Source: Halobacillus naozhouensis
Lineage (GTDB): Bacteria > Bacillota > Bacilli > Bacillales > Halobacillaceae
NCBI RefSeq assembly: GCF_029714185.1
Contig: NZ_CP121671.1
Location: 2,790,001 to 2,854,000, forward strand
Direction: 5' to 3'
DNA length: 64,000 nt
Shown: in pieces, positions 7,602 through 16,010 of the stretch
Numbering within the stretch: position 1 is the first letter of the stretch
How the letters are laid out: the number at the start of each line of letters is the position of its first letter
Notes under the pieces: model-generated
Databases searched by the model: none
Told to the model about the DNA's origin: nothing
What the model saw: only the letters and a program-made list of their open reading frames with translations
Made by a program: the position numbers and the translations under genes

Positions 7602-9476
7602 TTACTCTTCGAGACTGGATCGCTTGATCCCTTCCATCCCACATACCTTTCGGTATTGGTTAATTTTATCTAGAATTCGTTGGTTTTGTGGAATCTTTTC
7701 AAGATAAAAATTGATTCGCTCGATATCTCTAATGTGTATGAGCCGGTGGACATCTTTATGGAGAATGCGGAGGTTTTGAAACTTATCCGTTCCTCCAAAA
7801 CTCTTGGGTACATAATGATGACAATGAACATCTGAAGCATGTAAATACTCGCCTGTAATTTCACATTTACCCATCTTCATACTGTACCGACTTATTCGAT
7901 TATCAAGATATTCTATACTCCGATTCGGTAGAGAAGCTTTCATTAAATAACCGACTTCTTGTTGTATATCCGGTCGTAACTTTTTATAAATTTGTTCTCT
8001 ACCTCTCTTTGTGTAAAGCGAAAGCTTTGGACTGAAGTTCATCTTATGGAATGTTTTAACATTACCAATAGGAAAAAGGTACATCCCTCTAATGTTGATA
8101 GTCTTCGTTCCTAAGCTAAAGTTCTTCTTATAAAAAGGTGGTGGCTGAAAAGGATGTTCTAGTTTTCCAACCGGTCGAAGACGGTTCACTAGAAATGGTT
8201 TAAGATCGAAAGCAAGACGTGAGAACGCAAGGCTTACATGAGTCGCTCGTTTGAAGTAATGATGAATACCCAAAACGAAACTATTATAACGTTGAATATT
8301 TCCAGCAGAAGGGGAAGCTTTTATTGTTCGAATGAGCTTCTTAGCTTCCTGTTTGATTTTCCTTCTTTTTGAGGAAATGACCCCTGTATGGGCCACTCGT
8401 TTCTTCCCCTTTTTATTCGCACGAATGGTGAAACCTAAGAACTCTGATTCTCGTTTTCTCAAGTTTACAATTTGAGATTTCTCTGGAGAGATGTCCAACT
8501 TTAAACGCTCTTTGAGGTAAAGACGTACCGCATGGTACCACCGTTGAGCTGTCTTTCCATCTCGGCATAGAATTTTAAAATCATCGGCGTACCTAATCAA
8601 GTATCCTTGCTTCAAGTTTGTTTGTTTTCTAGCTCGCCTTTTAGCATCATCTGAACTGTAGGTTTTTGTAAGAGGAAAGACCTCCCATTGTCCTGCAACC
8701 CATTGATCTAAGTCATTTAGAACCACATTAGAGAGTAAAGGTGATAGAATACCACCTTGTGGTGATCCTTTCACAGGCACACCTTCTCCATCGATTTCGG
8801 ACTTGATCATTTTAGCTATACAAGCGAGAACCTTTCGGTCTCGAATACCCATATTCCAAAGCTGTTTATTTAGTAATGAGTGATTCACATTATCAAAGAA
8901 ACTTTTAATATCTACATCGACGACAAAATGAAATTGCGCTTGGTTAATTAAGTATTGTATCCTTGCCATAGCATGATGAGCAGACCGGAGAGGTCTGAAC
9001 CCGTAACTATGTTTGAAGAATTGAGACTCAACAATCGGTTCGAGAACTTGTTTGAAGCTCTGTTGGATGATTCTATCCAAGATACATGGAATCCCAAGAG
9101 GTCTCCATTTACCGTTCTCTTTTTCAATCCATTCTCTTCGAACTTTCTTCGGGTGATAGTTTCTTAGTTTGGTTCTTACTTCGTTTACGAGATTGTTTTC
9201 CGATAGCTCTTTCATGTCATCGATGGTTTTTCCATCGGTACCTGGCGTTTTGGACCCTTTGTTGGTTTTAATCATGCGAAAAGCGAGCAGGATGTTTTCT
9301 CTCGAAATGATCGTGTCATAAAGATGAGAAAACTTGTATCCTTGACTCGCTTTTTCATGTAGGTCTGTAAACGTCTCCGTCATATGATAATAATCCCAGT
9401 TTCGCAACGTTGGCACTGTGGCATCCCTCCTTATGGAGTGATGTTCCCACGTTCCTACCCGATCGGTGCCATTCAC
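7602..9476 (-). CDS. ltrA: Group II intron reverse transcriptase/maturase with HNH domain
   Basis: 624 residues. Reverse transcriptase blocks are clear: PGTDGKTID, YGFRPLRSAHHA, VKGSPQGGILSPLLSN and the catalytic YADD in LIRYADDFKIL. The maturase (X) region follows, and the C-terminus holds an HNH endonuclease (about residues 545-595: CEITGE, HCHHYVPKSFGG, NLRILHKDVHRLIH). It supports splicing and target-primed insertion of the intron. Identical to the protein at 33020-34894. The HNH domain is notable because the domain V triad looks like that of group IIC introns, whose proteins usually lack it. Confidence 0.95.
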   Translation of the reverse strand: MNGTDRVGTWEHHSIRRDATVPTLRNWDYYHMTETFTDLHEKASQGYKFSHLYDTIISRENILLAFRMIKTNKGSKTPGTDGKTIDDMKELSENNLVNEVRTKLRNYHPKKVRREWIEKENGKWRPLGIPCILDRIIQQSFKQVLEPIVESQFFKHSYGFRPLRSAHHAMARIQYLINQAQFHFVVDVDIKSFFDNVNHSLLNKQLWNMGIRDRKVLACIAKMIKSEIDGEGVPVKGSPQGGILSPLLSNVVLNDLDQWVAGQWEVFPLTKTYSSDDAKRRARKQTNLKQGYLIRYADDFKILCRDGKTAQRWYHAVRLYLKERLKLDISPEKSQIVNLRKRESEFLGFTIRANKKGKKRVAHTGVISSKRRKIKQEAKKLIRTIKASPSAGNIQRYNSFVLGIHHYFKRATHVSLAFSRLAFDLKPFLVNRLRPVGKLEHPFQPPPFYKKNFSLGTKTINIRGMYLFPIGNVKTFHKMNFSPKLSLYTKRGREQIYKKLRPDIQQEVGYLMKASLPNRSIEYLDNRISRYSMKMGKCEITGEYLHASDVHCHHYVPKSFGGTDKFQNLRILHKDVHRLIHIRDIERINFYLEKIPQNQRILDKINQYRKVCGMEGIKRSSLEE

Positions 9477-10123
9477 TTACGGAAAATAATCGTTTCATTC
9501 ATTAGACTTGGGGCTGTTCCTCCACTCCCATTACAGGAGATTCCAGTCACTCCCCTACCCTCACAAGGACAAATACTTTTCAGCATGGAGCTTTATAGCA
9601 ACCGTTTCGGGTGACAGCCCTTGTTTCAACGTCCCTTGCTTTCCAAGTACCTTACAACGTAGCTTTCCATACTAAACATAGGTGCTTCCTTTAAGCCTGT
9701 GAGCTGGATACCGCCATGGTTCGGTATAGCGTATTTCAGAGGGCGCAGTTTTACTCCACACCACTCACGTCATCGTAAGATGACACGTAAGTTTCCCTAC
9801 GTTGAAAATTTAGACCCTTACTTTCGGAGGTTCGTCAGTTCCTATCTCAAGGAACGATTCTCACCGTATCTAGTTTTTCAGCCGTGAGGCATATCCGTTG
9901 GCATACCTTTTCTTATTGAATGGCTACAGCCTTCGTTCTACCTAATCTACCTGTGCTTCATACCCTATAACCTATCAATTATAACGCATGCAGGAGTATT
10001 GACGGGATGGTTTCAGGAAACATGGATCCGTCATTCCCATCCTCCGTTGTAAAGTTGAAATTTAATTGTTTAAACTTCCTGCTTTTTCACGGCGAAAGGC
10101 GTTTATAGCAGAACTTGTCGCGC
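9477..10123 (-). ncRNA. Group II intron 1 ribozyme 5' part (domains I-IV)
   Basis: About 650 bases upstream of the ORF on the minus strand with no coding potential, identical in the second intron copy. It is expected to fold as domains I to IV. Open frames on the plus strand here are shadows. Confidence 0.75.
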
Positions 10124-10180
10124 GCGCCCTATTCTTGAATAACACAACTACTATGGACTGAGATTTTTAAAAAAGGTTGG

Positions 10181-10993
10181 TTATGATATGAACAGTAGAA
10201 CGAGTCCACCTACGATAAAACAGTAAAAGGAAAAATACTTCAGCTTACCCTGAGCCATTATGTTCATAAACCATTTTAGTGCTCCGTACGATGCGATTAT
10301 AGAAGCGATAAAAGCAATTGTGTATAAAGCCCAGACTTGTGACAAACTCCTTTCTATGAGTGTGTCAATAGAAAGAATCATAGTTCCTAAGCTTACTGGG
10401 ATGTATAAAAGGAAAGAAAAACGAAGGGCTGTTTCTTGTTTCATTCCTAATAACATAGCTGCGACAATCGTAGCCCCTGAACGGCTAATCCCCGGTATTA
10501 AAGCCACCCCTTGAGCTAACCCCACTAACAGAGCATCCTTCCAGGTGATACTTCCTTCATTTTTATTCCCTCTAAGATCTCGGATGATCCATAAAGCAAG
10601 ACCTGTAATAAGCAACGTAACTCCAACAATCCACACTTCATTAAGTTCTGCTTCTATAAAATCCCCAAATAAAATTCCAAGTACACCTGCTGGAATTGTT
10701 CCGATTATTAAGTAAATAATAAAGTAAAAGTCATCCTTCAGTTTGGAATCTCTCGATAAAATATATCCTATTCCATTCTGTATTAATCTCATAATATCGT
10801 TACGATAAATTATTAGCACAGCGATCAACGATCCAAAGTTTACCAGGATTAGGAAGTCTAACCCTTCATTTTTCATATCAATCAATTCTTGAAGAATAAC
10901 AAGATGGCCACTGGATGAAATGGGAATAGGTTCCGTAAAACCTTGAAATAACCCTAAAAATAAATACGTTAATAATAACCATAAATCTTGCAT
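10181..10993 (-). CDS. uppP: Undecaprenyl-diphosphatase UppP (BacA)
   Basis: 270 residues with about eight membrane segments. It has both family motifs: GFTEPIPISSSGHL near residue 18 (acidic residue and SSSGH) and PGISRSGAT near residue 165. The enzyme removes a phosphate from undecaprenyl diphosphate at the membrane, recycling the lipid carrier for cell-wall synthesis, and confers bacitracin tolerance when overexpressed. The ATG is preceded by AAGGGGAAATTGCA. As it sits inside the island it is probably an accessory paralogue and not the sole copy. The possible 34-residue ORF at 11056 lies just upstream. Confidence 0.92.
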   Translation of the reverse strand: MQDLWLLLTYLFLGLFQGFTEPIPISSSGHLVILQELIDMKNEGLDFLILVNFGSLIAVLIIYRNDIMRLIQNGIGYILSRDSKLKDDFYFIIYLIIGTIPAGVLGILFGDFIEAELNEVWIVGVTLLITGLALWIIRDLRGNKNEGSITWKDALLVGLAQGVALIPGISRSGATIVAAMLLGMKQETALRFSFLLYIPVSLGTMILSIDTLIERSLSQVWALYTIAFIASIIASYGALKWFMNIMAQGKLKYFSFYCFIVGGLVLLFIS

Positions 10994-11055
10994 TGCAATT
11001 TCCCCTTAGTTCATATTGCTAGCTCTATTCTTTTTGTTTTTGTACCCCCGTATTT

Positions 11056-11160
11056 TTATTTTCTATCTTTAAAGGTAATAAAGACCACAAAGGAAAATAA
11101 TAAGAATATAACAATACCAACACCTAGCAATACGTTAATAATCAATTCAATAAAAATCAC
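11056..11160 (-). CDS. Possible 34-residue single-TM peptide
   Basis: Short frame with GTG start (AGGA nine bases upstream). One hydrophobic segment (roughly residues 7-27) is followed by T-F-K-D-R-K. It lies just upstream of uppP in the same direction. The composition resembles the other small membrane proteins of the island, but the size makes this uncertain. Confidence 0.4.
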   Translation of the reverse strand: MIFIELIINVLLGVGIVIFLLFSFVVFITFKDRK

Positions 11161-11267
11161 CCTAACTAATCCTACTTAATTATGTAATAAGTCACTCTTC
11201 CTTATTTAACCAGCACTTTATCTTAATAACAATTATTTCAAATCCTTATCAATTGCACAATACGTTA

Positions 11268-11330
11268 CTCCAGAATATGGCCCTTAAATGTAAAAAGGAC
11301 GCGTTATTCAATTAAACGCGACCCGTTTGC
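11268..11330 (-). repeat. Array repeat, type I
   Basis: ATATGGCCC, GGACGCGTTATTC / ATTAAACGCG, then ACCCGTTTGCGAAG. One base of the GCGCCC box is changed. Confidence 0.8.
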
Positions 11331-11381
11331 GAAGTAAATAGGTAAACTAAAAGATTTACCTTAGCTTCCACATATGTAATT

Positions 11382-11666
11382 TTATGGACCACTACCCACT
11401 AAAAATATAAAAACACCTGGTGTCACAAACGTTACGATAAATACTATTAAGCATGGTACATTGATCATCTTGTTTTTTAAATCTTTTGCCACATAGATTT
11501 CTCTTGAAGCAAGTATTATTCCAGCCAATGAAGTAGCACTGATAAACATAACTATTGCAAAAAAAATTGCAGCAAAATCATCATTTGGATATAAAAACAC
11601 TAATACAGCGACTGCAATTAAAATTAAACAAGTAAGTAATACAGAATATTTAGTCGGTTTTCTCAC
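11382..11666 (-). CDS. 94-residue three-TM membrane protein
   Basis: Three hydrophobic segments (about residues 8-26, 32-52 and 70-90) separated by short charged loops (SREIYVAKDLKNK). GTG start preceded by AGAAGG. No family recognised. A single-gene unit bounded by type I repeats on both sides, which fits the general pattern of the island. Confidence 0.65.
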   Translation of the reverse strand: MRKPTKYSVLLTCLILIAVAVLVFLYPNDDFAAIFFAIVMFISATSLAGIILASREIYVAKDLKNKMINVPCLIVFIVTFVTPGVFIFLVGSGP

Positions 11667-11773
11667 TACCTTCTCTCCCCTCCCTTATAAGATTTTCCTA
11701 CAGATTAAAATATGAAAACAACTTCAATTTAACACGTAATGGGAATTATAAACAATTATTTCTTTTAAATCCT

Positions 11774-11850
11774 TATTCAATTATCTGGCCCTATTCAAAA
11801 GGACGCGTTATTCGATAAACGCGCCCGATTGTTTTACAATGCGCCCCTAT
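11774..11850 (-). repeat. Array repeat, type I
   Basis: TTATCTGGCCC, GGACGCGTTATTCGATAAAC GCGCCCGATTG. A second GCGCCCC box follows immediately before the stop codon of the 106-residue gene. Confidence 0.85.
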
Positions 11851-12154
11851 CCCGATATAAAAACAACGTAAGTGAATTTAACAAAATGGTAACAATGACA
11901 AGTACTGTTGAAGCAACAGCTACACCACGCATTGTATCCCCCAGAGCAGCCCAGTCTTCAATTTTTACCAAGTGAAGGTTATAAAAAATTTGTAAACATA
12001 TTGCGATAGCGCAAGCGCTGAAACTGATAATAGAAAGACCAATCCATTTCATATTCTTCTGTTTTTTATCTCCCGCAAGATTAATAATAGGAATTATCCA
12101 AGCTATTAACCCAAGTATCAAACTGCCGACGTTAAGCCAACCAGCATCAATCAT
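11834..12154 (-). CDS. 106-residue three-TM membrane protein, copy 1 of 2
   Basis: Begins MIDAGWLNVGSL and has three hydrophobic segments (about residues 8-27, 37-57, 75-98) and a short Y-R-D-R-G-A-L tail. It differs from the copy at 17974-18294 at only a few positions. The duplication extends into both flanks, including the CCTCAACAAAATGG upstream sequence. Function unknown. The near-identity of separate copies shows recent copying of the whole unit with its flanks. Confidence 0.75.
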   Translation of the reverse strand: MIDAGWLNVGSLILGLIAWIIPIINLAGDKKQKNMKWIGLSIISFSACAIAICLQIFYNLHLVKIEDWAALGDTMRGVAVASTVLVIVTILLNSLTLFLYRDRGAL

Positions 12155-12409
12155 ATTTCATCCCACCTTCATTTTTTTCTTTCTAAATTTCTCCTCAACA
12201 AAATGGACCTTTTCATGAAAACTTGTTTAAAACGACCTCCCGTTTTTGCACCCGATAATTGATCAACAGAAATATGAAAAATGTCCCCAAAACTGCTCGC
12301 CAAATAATTCATACCATATATACTTCTAAAAAGTATCATCCCTCTTAGAAGTATGGAACAACCTCATTAAACGAGTAATTGTTTCCATATAAATATGGAA
12401 AATTTTAAA
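12155..12409. other. Intergenic stretch with a degenerate array repeat
   Basis: Between the divergent 106-residue gene and the xre operon. Positions 12198-12258 look like a worn array repeat (AAAATGGACC ... TTTTTGCACCCGATAATTG). A small inverted repeat, ATACTTCTAA / TTAGAAGTAT, lies at about 12320-12352. No gene is seen. Confidence 0.5.
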
Positions 12410-12470
12410 TGTAACGTTTACATTACATTACCCCTCGTATATAATTGAATTATGTAAGGTGCACATTACA
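12410..12470 (+). promoter_or_regulatory. xre-operon promoter with paired operators
   Basis: A -35 box TTTACA (12417-12422) and a -10 box TATAAT (12440-12445) are 17 bases apart. Two palindromes of the form TGTAA-N8-TTACA (12410-12427 and 12453-12470) cover the -35 box and the region just after the -10 box. This is a classic arrangement for self-repression by the XRE protein encoded 20 bases downstream. Confidence 0.75.
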
Positions 12471-12490
12471 ATTCAGGAAGGTCGTTAACG

Positions 12491-12703
12491 ATGAAACATG
12501 GAGTACGTAATGACGTAAAAGATTTTAGAAAAGAAATGGGTTTCACTCAGGATCAATTGGCCGAAAAGATCCTCGTTACCAGACAAACGATTATTGCTAT
12601 AGAAAAGCAACGTTATGAACCATCCATTGGAACAGCCATTAAATTAGCTACTGTACTAGATTGCTCTTTAGAGAATTTATTTTGGATCGAAGGAGAGGAA
12701 TGA
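12491..12703 (+). CDS. XRE-family transcriptional regulator
   Basis: 70 residues, almost entirely a helix-turn-helix_3 domain: FRKEMGFTQDQLAEKI-LVTRQTIIAIEKQRYEPSIGTAIKLATVLDCSLENLF. Short regulators of this type usually precede membrane proteins and ABC genes, as here. ATG with AGGAAGG upstream. Its TGA overlaps the ATG of the next gene (ATGA), giving translational coupling in a four-gene plus-strand operon (12491-14738). It probably binds the paired palindromes in its own promoter. Another XRE gene of similar size lies at 15541 with its own membrane partner. Confidence 0.88.
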   Translation: MKHGVRNDVKDFRKEMGFTQDQLAEKILVTRQTIIAIEKQRYEPSIGTAIKLATVLDCSLENLFWIEGEE

Positions 12704-13128
12704 AAATGAACGTAACCTATAGAACAAACTTCCTGTTGAAAATGGGGATTCCGTTATTTTTATTTTATATGTATTTTTTTCAGTCTCACTCTACAATGAC
12801 TTTAGTTGCTGCTATTATAGCCACGATTCACTATGGCTCATTTGGGGTTGATATTCATAGAAAAGGAAACTGGACCAAGGTCAATCTTGAGCATGATCAG
12901 CGCACCCGTTCTAATGCTCACTTTGCCGGATACATTACCTATTGGGTTGTGATTATTTCGCTATTCATCGGAGGTACACTTGTGCTGCACACAGATATAC
13001 CTCTTACTTTTCCTAATCTCATCGCCTATACTATTCTAGCTAGTTTCATTTTAAGGTGGATTATACGTGACTATCTTAATAATCGTGAGGACATAGAAGA
13101 TGCCCTCCCGTTAAAGGGAGAAAAATAA
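12700..13128 (+). CDS. 142-residue four-TM membrane protein of the xre-ABC operon
   Basis: Starts at the ATG overlapping the xre stop, with GGAGAGG upstream. Four hydrophobic segments with an internal polar stretch (HRKGNWTKVNLEHDQRTRSNAH). Family not recognised. The last codons overlap the start of the permease gene by one base, supporting one operon. It may be a partner or sensor subunit of the transporter; that is inference. Confidence 0.7.
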   Translation: MKMNVTYRTNFLLKMGIPLFLFYMYFFQSHSTMTLVAAIIATIHYGSFGVDIHRKGNWTKVNLEHDQRTRSNAHFAGYITYWVVIISLFIGGTLVLHTDIPLTFPNLIAYTILASFILRWIIRDYLNNREDIEDALPLKGEK

Positions 13129-13812
13129 TGTGGGCGATTTGCGCAAGAGAGTGTAAAGAATTATTTAAAGGCATCCGTCCTATCATTATCATTGGAATAT
13201 TATTAGGTGTGTCCTATCTATCTGCTCGGTTAGCTAGCGTCTTTCCTGGAAATATTGAAGGAGTTACAAAGCAAGATATCTACACGACCGGTTTGTCGGT
13301 TTCTATCTTTTTCTTTGGGTTGCTTTTTGTGTTTACATTGTCTCACAGCACCATTAATAGAGAAGTTGAGTCACGTACAATGCGATTTCTAGTAACTAAA
13401 ACATCTCGGAATAACATTCTATTTGGTAAATTACTAGGAATCATTCTGTTCTGGTTCATCATTGTGACAGTGTGCTTAATCGTAACCACCTTTTTCTCTA
13501 AGTCCCTCCATTACATGATGTTATTGGAGTGTATGGTTTTTTTATTCTATTGCATTAGCGCAGCTGTTTTGCTTTCCCATGTTAGTGTCCAGACCAGGTC
13601 AATCCATGTTTCTTGGAATAGCGCTTTCCTTGCTTCTTCCTGGTTTATCCTTATGGGCTATTATGTCAGAAAAATTTTATATTAATTGGTTTAAATATCT
13701 AACACCCTATCACTATTTTGCATTCGATTTACCGTTAAAGCTTGCTCCTCTATTACTGGCCATGGTGTTATCGTTTCTATCCCTGTACATCTTTAAGAGG
13801 AGAGATTTCTAA
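13128..13812 (+). pseudogene. ABC-2 type permease gene with frameshift
   Basis: The first 150 codons encode an ABC-2-like permease with TM segments. After A-A-V-L-L-S the frame runs into unrelated sequence. The natural continuation (M-L-V-S-R-P-G-Q-S-M-F-L-G-I onwards to K-R-R-D-F) is in another frame beginning at 13579. Removing one C from the CCC at 13576-13578 restores a continuous protein of about 227 residues. The stop of the second part overlaps the ATPase start (TAATG). Either a real inactivating insertion or a sequencing error in a short homopolymer. Confidence 0.85.
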
Positions 13813-14738
13813 TGACAATCATTCAAACAAACAATCTATCTAAATCGTTCAAGAACCAACAAGTTGTTCGTTCTATTTCTTTGGAAGTAAATAAAGGTGA
13901 GATATTTGGTTTTCTAGGCCGTAATGGAGCTGGGAAAACAACGTTTATTAATATACTTACGGGAATCATGCTTCCTACATCCGGTGAATTTCGTTTGTTA
14001 AATTATGAGGGAGATCTTGATGAAGTAAAATCTAAAATTGGCGTCCTACCTGACTACTCTTCTTTTTATAACAATCTTAGTGCAAAGAAACATTTGAAGT
14101 ACTTTTCCAGGATTTCTGGAATTAAAGTTTCCGACTCTAAAATTCATGAAACATTGAGCCTGGTTGGACTCGCAGAACACCAAAATAAAAAAGTAGGAAA
14201 GTTTTCTTTTGGAATGAAGAAAAAGTTAGGTATTGCTCAGGCTATTGTCCATGACCCGGAACTCCTTTTTCTAGATGAGCCGACTTCTGGGATTGATGCC
14301 GAAGCCGTTATTCAAATTCAACAGCTTATTAAGGAGTTAAACAGCCGAGGCAAGACTATTTTCATGACTTCTCATAATTTAGATGAGGTAGAAAAGATCT
14401 GTACGAATATTGCGATCATGAAAGAGGGTGAGATTTTCACTCAGGGTTCAATGGACGAATTGAGGAAATCCTACCAATCGACCTTAACCATTCGGGTCAA
14501 ATTAGCTCCTGATATAACAGCGACCCATAAAAAGCAGATTGAACAGAACCTTTCTAAAGAGACTTATAAATACGAATGGGATCAAAACTTTTTTGTTACG
14601 GAAGTTTTTGCAGAGGAAGATATCCCAATACTTCTTAACTCCCTTATAACACAAGGGATTAACATTTACGCAGTGAACGTTATTGAACCGTCGTTAGAGG
14701 AAATATTTCTCGAACAACGTGTTAAATTGATGGATTAA
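13812..14738 (+). CDS. ABC transporter ATP-binding protein (ABC-2/bacitracin type)
   Basis: 308 residues. Walker A GRNGAGKTTF (about residue 37), Q-loop region, signature FSFGMKKKLGIAQ, Walker B LLFLDEPTSGID and H-loop TSHNLDEV are all present. The C-terminal 90 residues are a substrate-subfamily extension. It should power the permease encoded just upstream, which is frameshifted, so the transporter may be inactive. Similar modules handle peptide antibiotics or serve immunity; that role is inference. Confidence 0.93.
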   Translation: MTIIQTNNLSKSFKNQQVVRSISLEVNKGEIFGFLGRNGAGKTTFINILTGIMLPTSGEFRLLNYEGDLDEVKSKIGVLPDYSSFYNNLSAKKHLKYFSRISGIKVSDSKIHETLSLVGLAEHQNKKVGKFSFGMKKKLGIAQAIVHDPELLFLDEPTSGIDAEAVIQIQQLIKELNSRGKTIFMTSHNLDEVEKICTNIAIMKEGEIFTQGSMDELRKSYQSTLTIRVKLAPDITATHKKQIEQNLSKETYKYEWDQNFFVTEVFAEEDIPILLNSLITQGINIYAVNVIEPSLEEIFLEQRVKLMD

Positions 14739-14758
14739 ATTCACCTAAAATACACCTA

Positions 14759-14796
14759 AGGGCGCAATACTTATTCCAGAATTGCGCCCGATTGTA
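14759..14796 (-). repeat. Array repeat, type II palindrome
   Basis: GGGCGCAATACTT / CCAGAATTGCGCCC followed by GATTG. It lies between the convergent ABC operon (plus) and the 89-residue gene (minus). Its orientation matches all other copies. Confidence 0.8.
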
Positions 14797-14826
14797 AAAG
14801 GTATCAACAAATTTTAATAGAGTAAA

Positions 14827-15093
14827 TTAAAAAAGGAATAAAAATATTAAAAGGTTTGCTACCATTAAGACTGAAGCAAAAATAGTTGATTTTTGCAATG
14901 CTTGTTTAGATATAAAACTCCAAAACCCCATTATTAAGGAAGCTATCCCTAATATTAAAATCAAGTAATACATAGCCTGAAACAAGGATTGATTGTCAGT
15001 ACCAAATCCAACGAAGAAAAATGCGACAATTGAGAGCGTTACAAATGCACTTAATATTAAGAAAATATAGCTTTTCCATAGGTCCTTGGTCAT
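14827..15093 (-). CDS. 88-residue three-TM membrane protein
   Basis: Three hydrophobic segments (about residues 8-28, 40-60 and 68-88). ATG chosen seven bases after GGGGGAGG; a GTG one codon upstream is also open. No family recognised. Its stop is about 30 bases from the array repeat at 14759. It lies 60 bases downstream of the XRE/membrane pair without a repeat between, so it may be the third gene of that operon. Confidence 0.68.
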   Translation of the reverse strand: MTKDLWKSYIFLILSAFVTLSIVAFFFVGFGTDNQSLFQAMYYLILILGIASLIMGFWSFISKQALQKSTIFASVLMVANLLIFLFLF

Positions 15094-15156
15094 CACATAG
15101 CCTCCCCCTTCAATTGATAACCCAATTTCTGGAATAATTCAATTCCTAATTTTCAT

Positions 15157-15525
15157 CTATTTTTTCTTAATTATTGCAGGGCCTATAAAAATACAGACAG
15201 CAAAGGTAGCCAAAAGATAGTAAAAAATGTACCTAACTTCAATTAACTCTTGATTTAAAAACTGATCGCGGACAAACAAATATATGAAAAGCAAGAAATT
15301 TGATAGCCCAAAAACCGCAACTAAAAATTTTCGGTAACTAAATTCAACCCTTTCGTCCGATTCCACAACACCCTCGGCATCTCTTCTCCTCTTTAGCCAT
15401 TCGGCGATACTAATGCCAAAACCCAGTCCTATAAGTAATCCCCATTGTATCGCACCCACGATCAAACTCACTATGCCTACACCAACAATTCCACCAGCAA
15501 GCATTGTGATGTATCTATTATTCAT
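15157..15525 (-). CDS. 122-residue four-TM membrane protein paired with an XRE regulator
   Basis: Four hydrophobic segments and a central V-V-E-S-D-E-R-V motif, which recalls the T/S-D-E-R of DUF2178-like proteins commonly encoded next to small XRE regulators. ATG with AGAAGGTGAG upstream. It starts 15 bases after the XRE stop, so the two form an operon. The exact family should be treated as tentative. Confidence 0.75.
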   Translation of the reverse strand: MNNRYITMLAGGIVGVGIVSLIVGAIQWGLLIGLGFGISIAEWLKRRRDAEGVVESDERVEFSYRKFLVAVFGLSNFLLFIYLFVRDQFLNQELIEVRYIFYYLLATFAVCIFIGPAIIKKK

Positions 15526-15540
15526 TATCTCACCTTCTTT

Positions 15541-15762
15541 TTAGTTTTCTATCCAAAACAATTCGTCTAAAGAGGTATCTAAATATTTACTTATTTGCAA
15601 GCATAACTGAATAGTTGGATTGTATTTTTGAGCTTCAATCAAATTCATTGTTTGCCTTGTTACGCCAACCTTTTTAGCAAACTCACTTTGTGTGAGTCCC
15701 CCCTTTTCAATACGAACAATCTTTACTTTATTTTTTACAGTGATTCCTCTCAGTTCAACCAC
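15541..15762 (-). CDS. XRE-family transcriptional regulator
   Basis: 73 residues with a helix-turn-helix: GGLTQSEFAKKVGVTRQTMNLIEAQKYNPTIQLCLQISKYLDTSLDELFWIEN. Family members usually start close to K-N-K-V-K. Here a strong GAGAGGA lies before that point, but the codon at the expected start is GTA, not GTG or ATG. The only upstream option in frame is the GTG at 15762 with a poorly spaced site. Start use, and thus expression, is uncertain. Upstream is a perfect 10-bp palindrome, a likely operator. Confidence 0.8.
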   Translation of the reverse strand: MVELRGITVKNKVKIVRIEKGGLTQSEFAKKVGVTRQTMNLIEAQKYNPTIQLCLQISKYLDTSLDELFWIEN

Positions 15763-15816
15763 CTCGATCCAATTACATTACACTTACATCGTAACATATA
15801 CTAGTCAATAGTAAAA

Positions 15817-15840
15817 TATATATTACAAAGGTAATATATA
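15817..15840. promoter_or_regulatory. Perfect palindrome upstream of xre, probable operator
   Basis: Arms TATATATTAC and GTAATATATA match over ten bases around a four-base centre. The GTAA/TTAC core resembles the operators of the other XRE gene (TGTAA-N8-TTACA). Confidence 0.6.
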
Positions 15841-15902
15841 AACCAACCCTATGTGAAAGGTGAGGTTGTTATATGCAGTTCCTATCCCAAGATGCCTTGC
15901 TC

Positions 15903-15979
15903 CGCAATCTGGCCCTTTCATAAATAACAATCCTTACTCCAGATTTGCGCCCCGTTTGGTGAAGACTTGATTTCAAGTT
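15903..15979 (-). repeat. Array repeat, type II, arms worn
   Basis: CAATCTGGCCC, then TTACTCCAGATTTGCGCCCCGTTT and GAAGACTTGATTTCAAG. The left palindrome arm is poor. Confidence 0.75.
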
Positions 15980-16010
15980 ATTTAAAGATGTTTGATGTTT
16001 TGGTGAGATT

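Larger units (their letters stand above)
7481..10123 (-). mobile_element. Group II intron, copy 1 (2,643 bp)
   Basis: Identical in length and, as far as compared, in sequence to 32899-35541. On the minus strand it begins GCGCGAC (compare the GUGYG consensus) and ends in AAC. It contains a reverse transcriptase ORF, and domains V and VI are recognisable near its 3' end. Insertion is inside an array repeat, directly after the minus-strand GGGCGC box. Boundaries may shift by one or two bases because of local GC repeats. Confidence 0.88.

Noticed and set aside
8955..9887. Several plus-strand ORFs inside the group II intron (repeated at 34373-35305)
   Set aside because: They are antisense to the reverse transcriptase or to the ribozyme and have no coding features.
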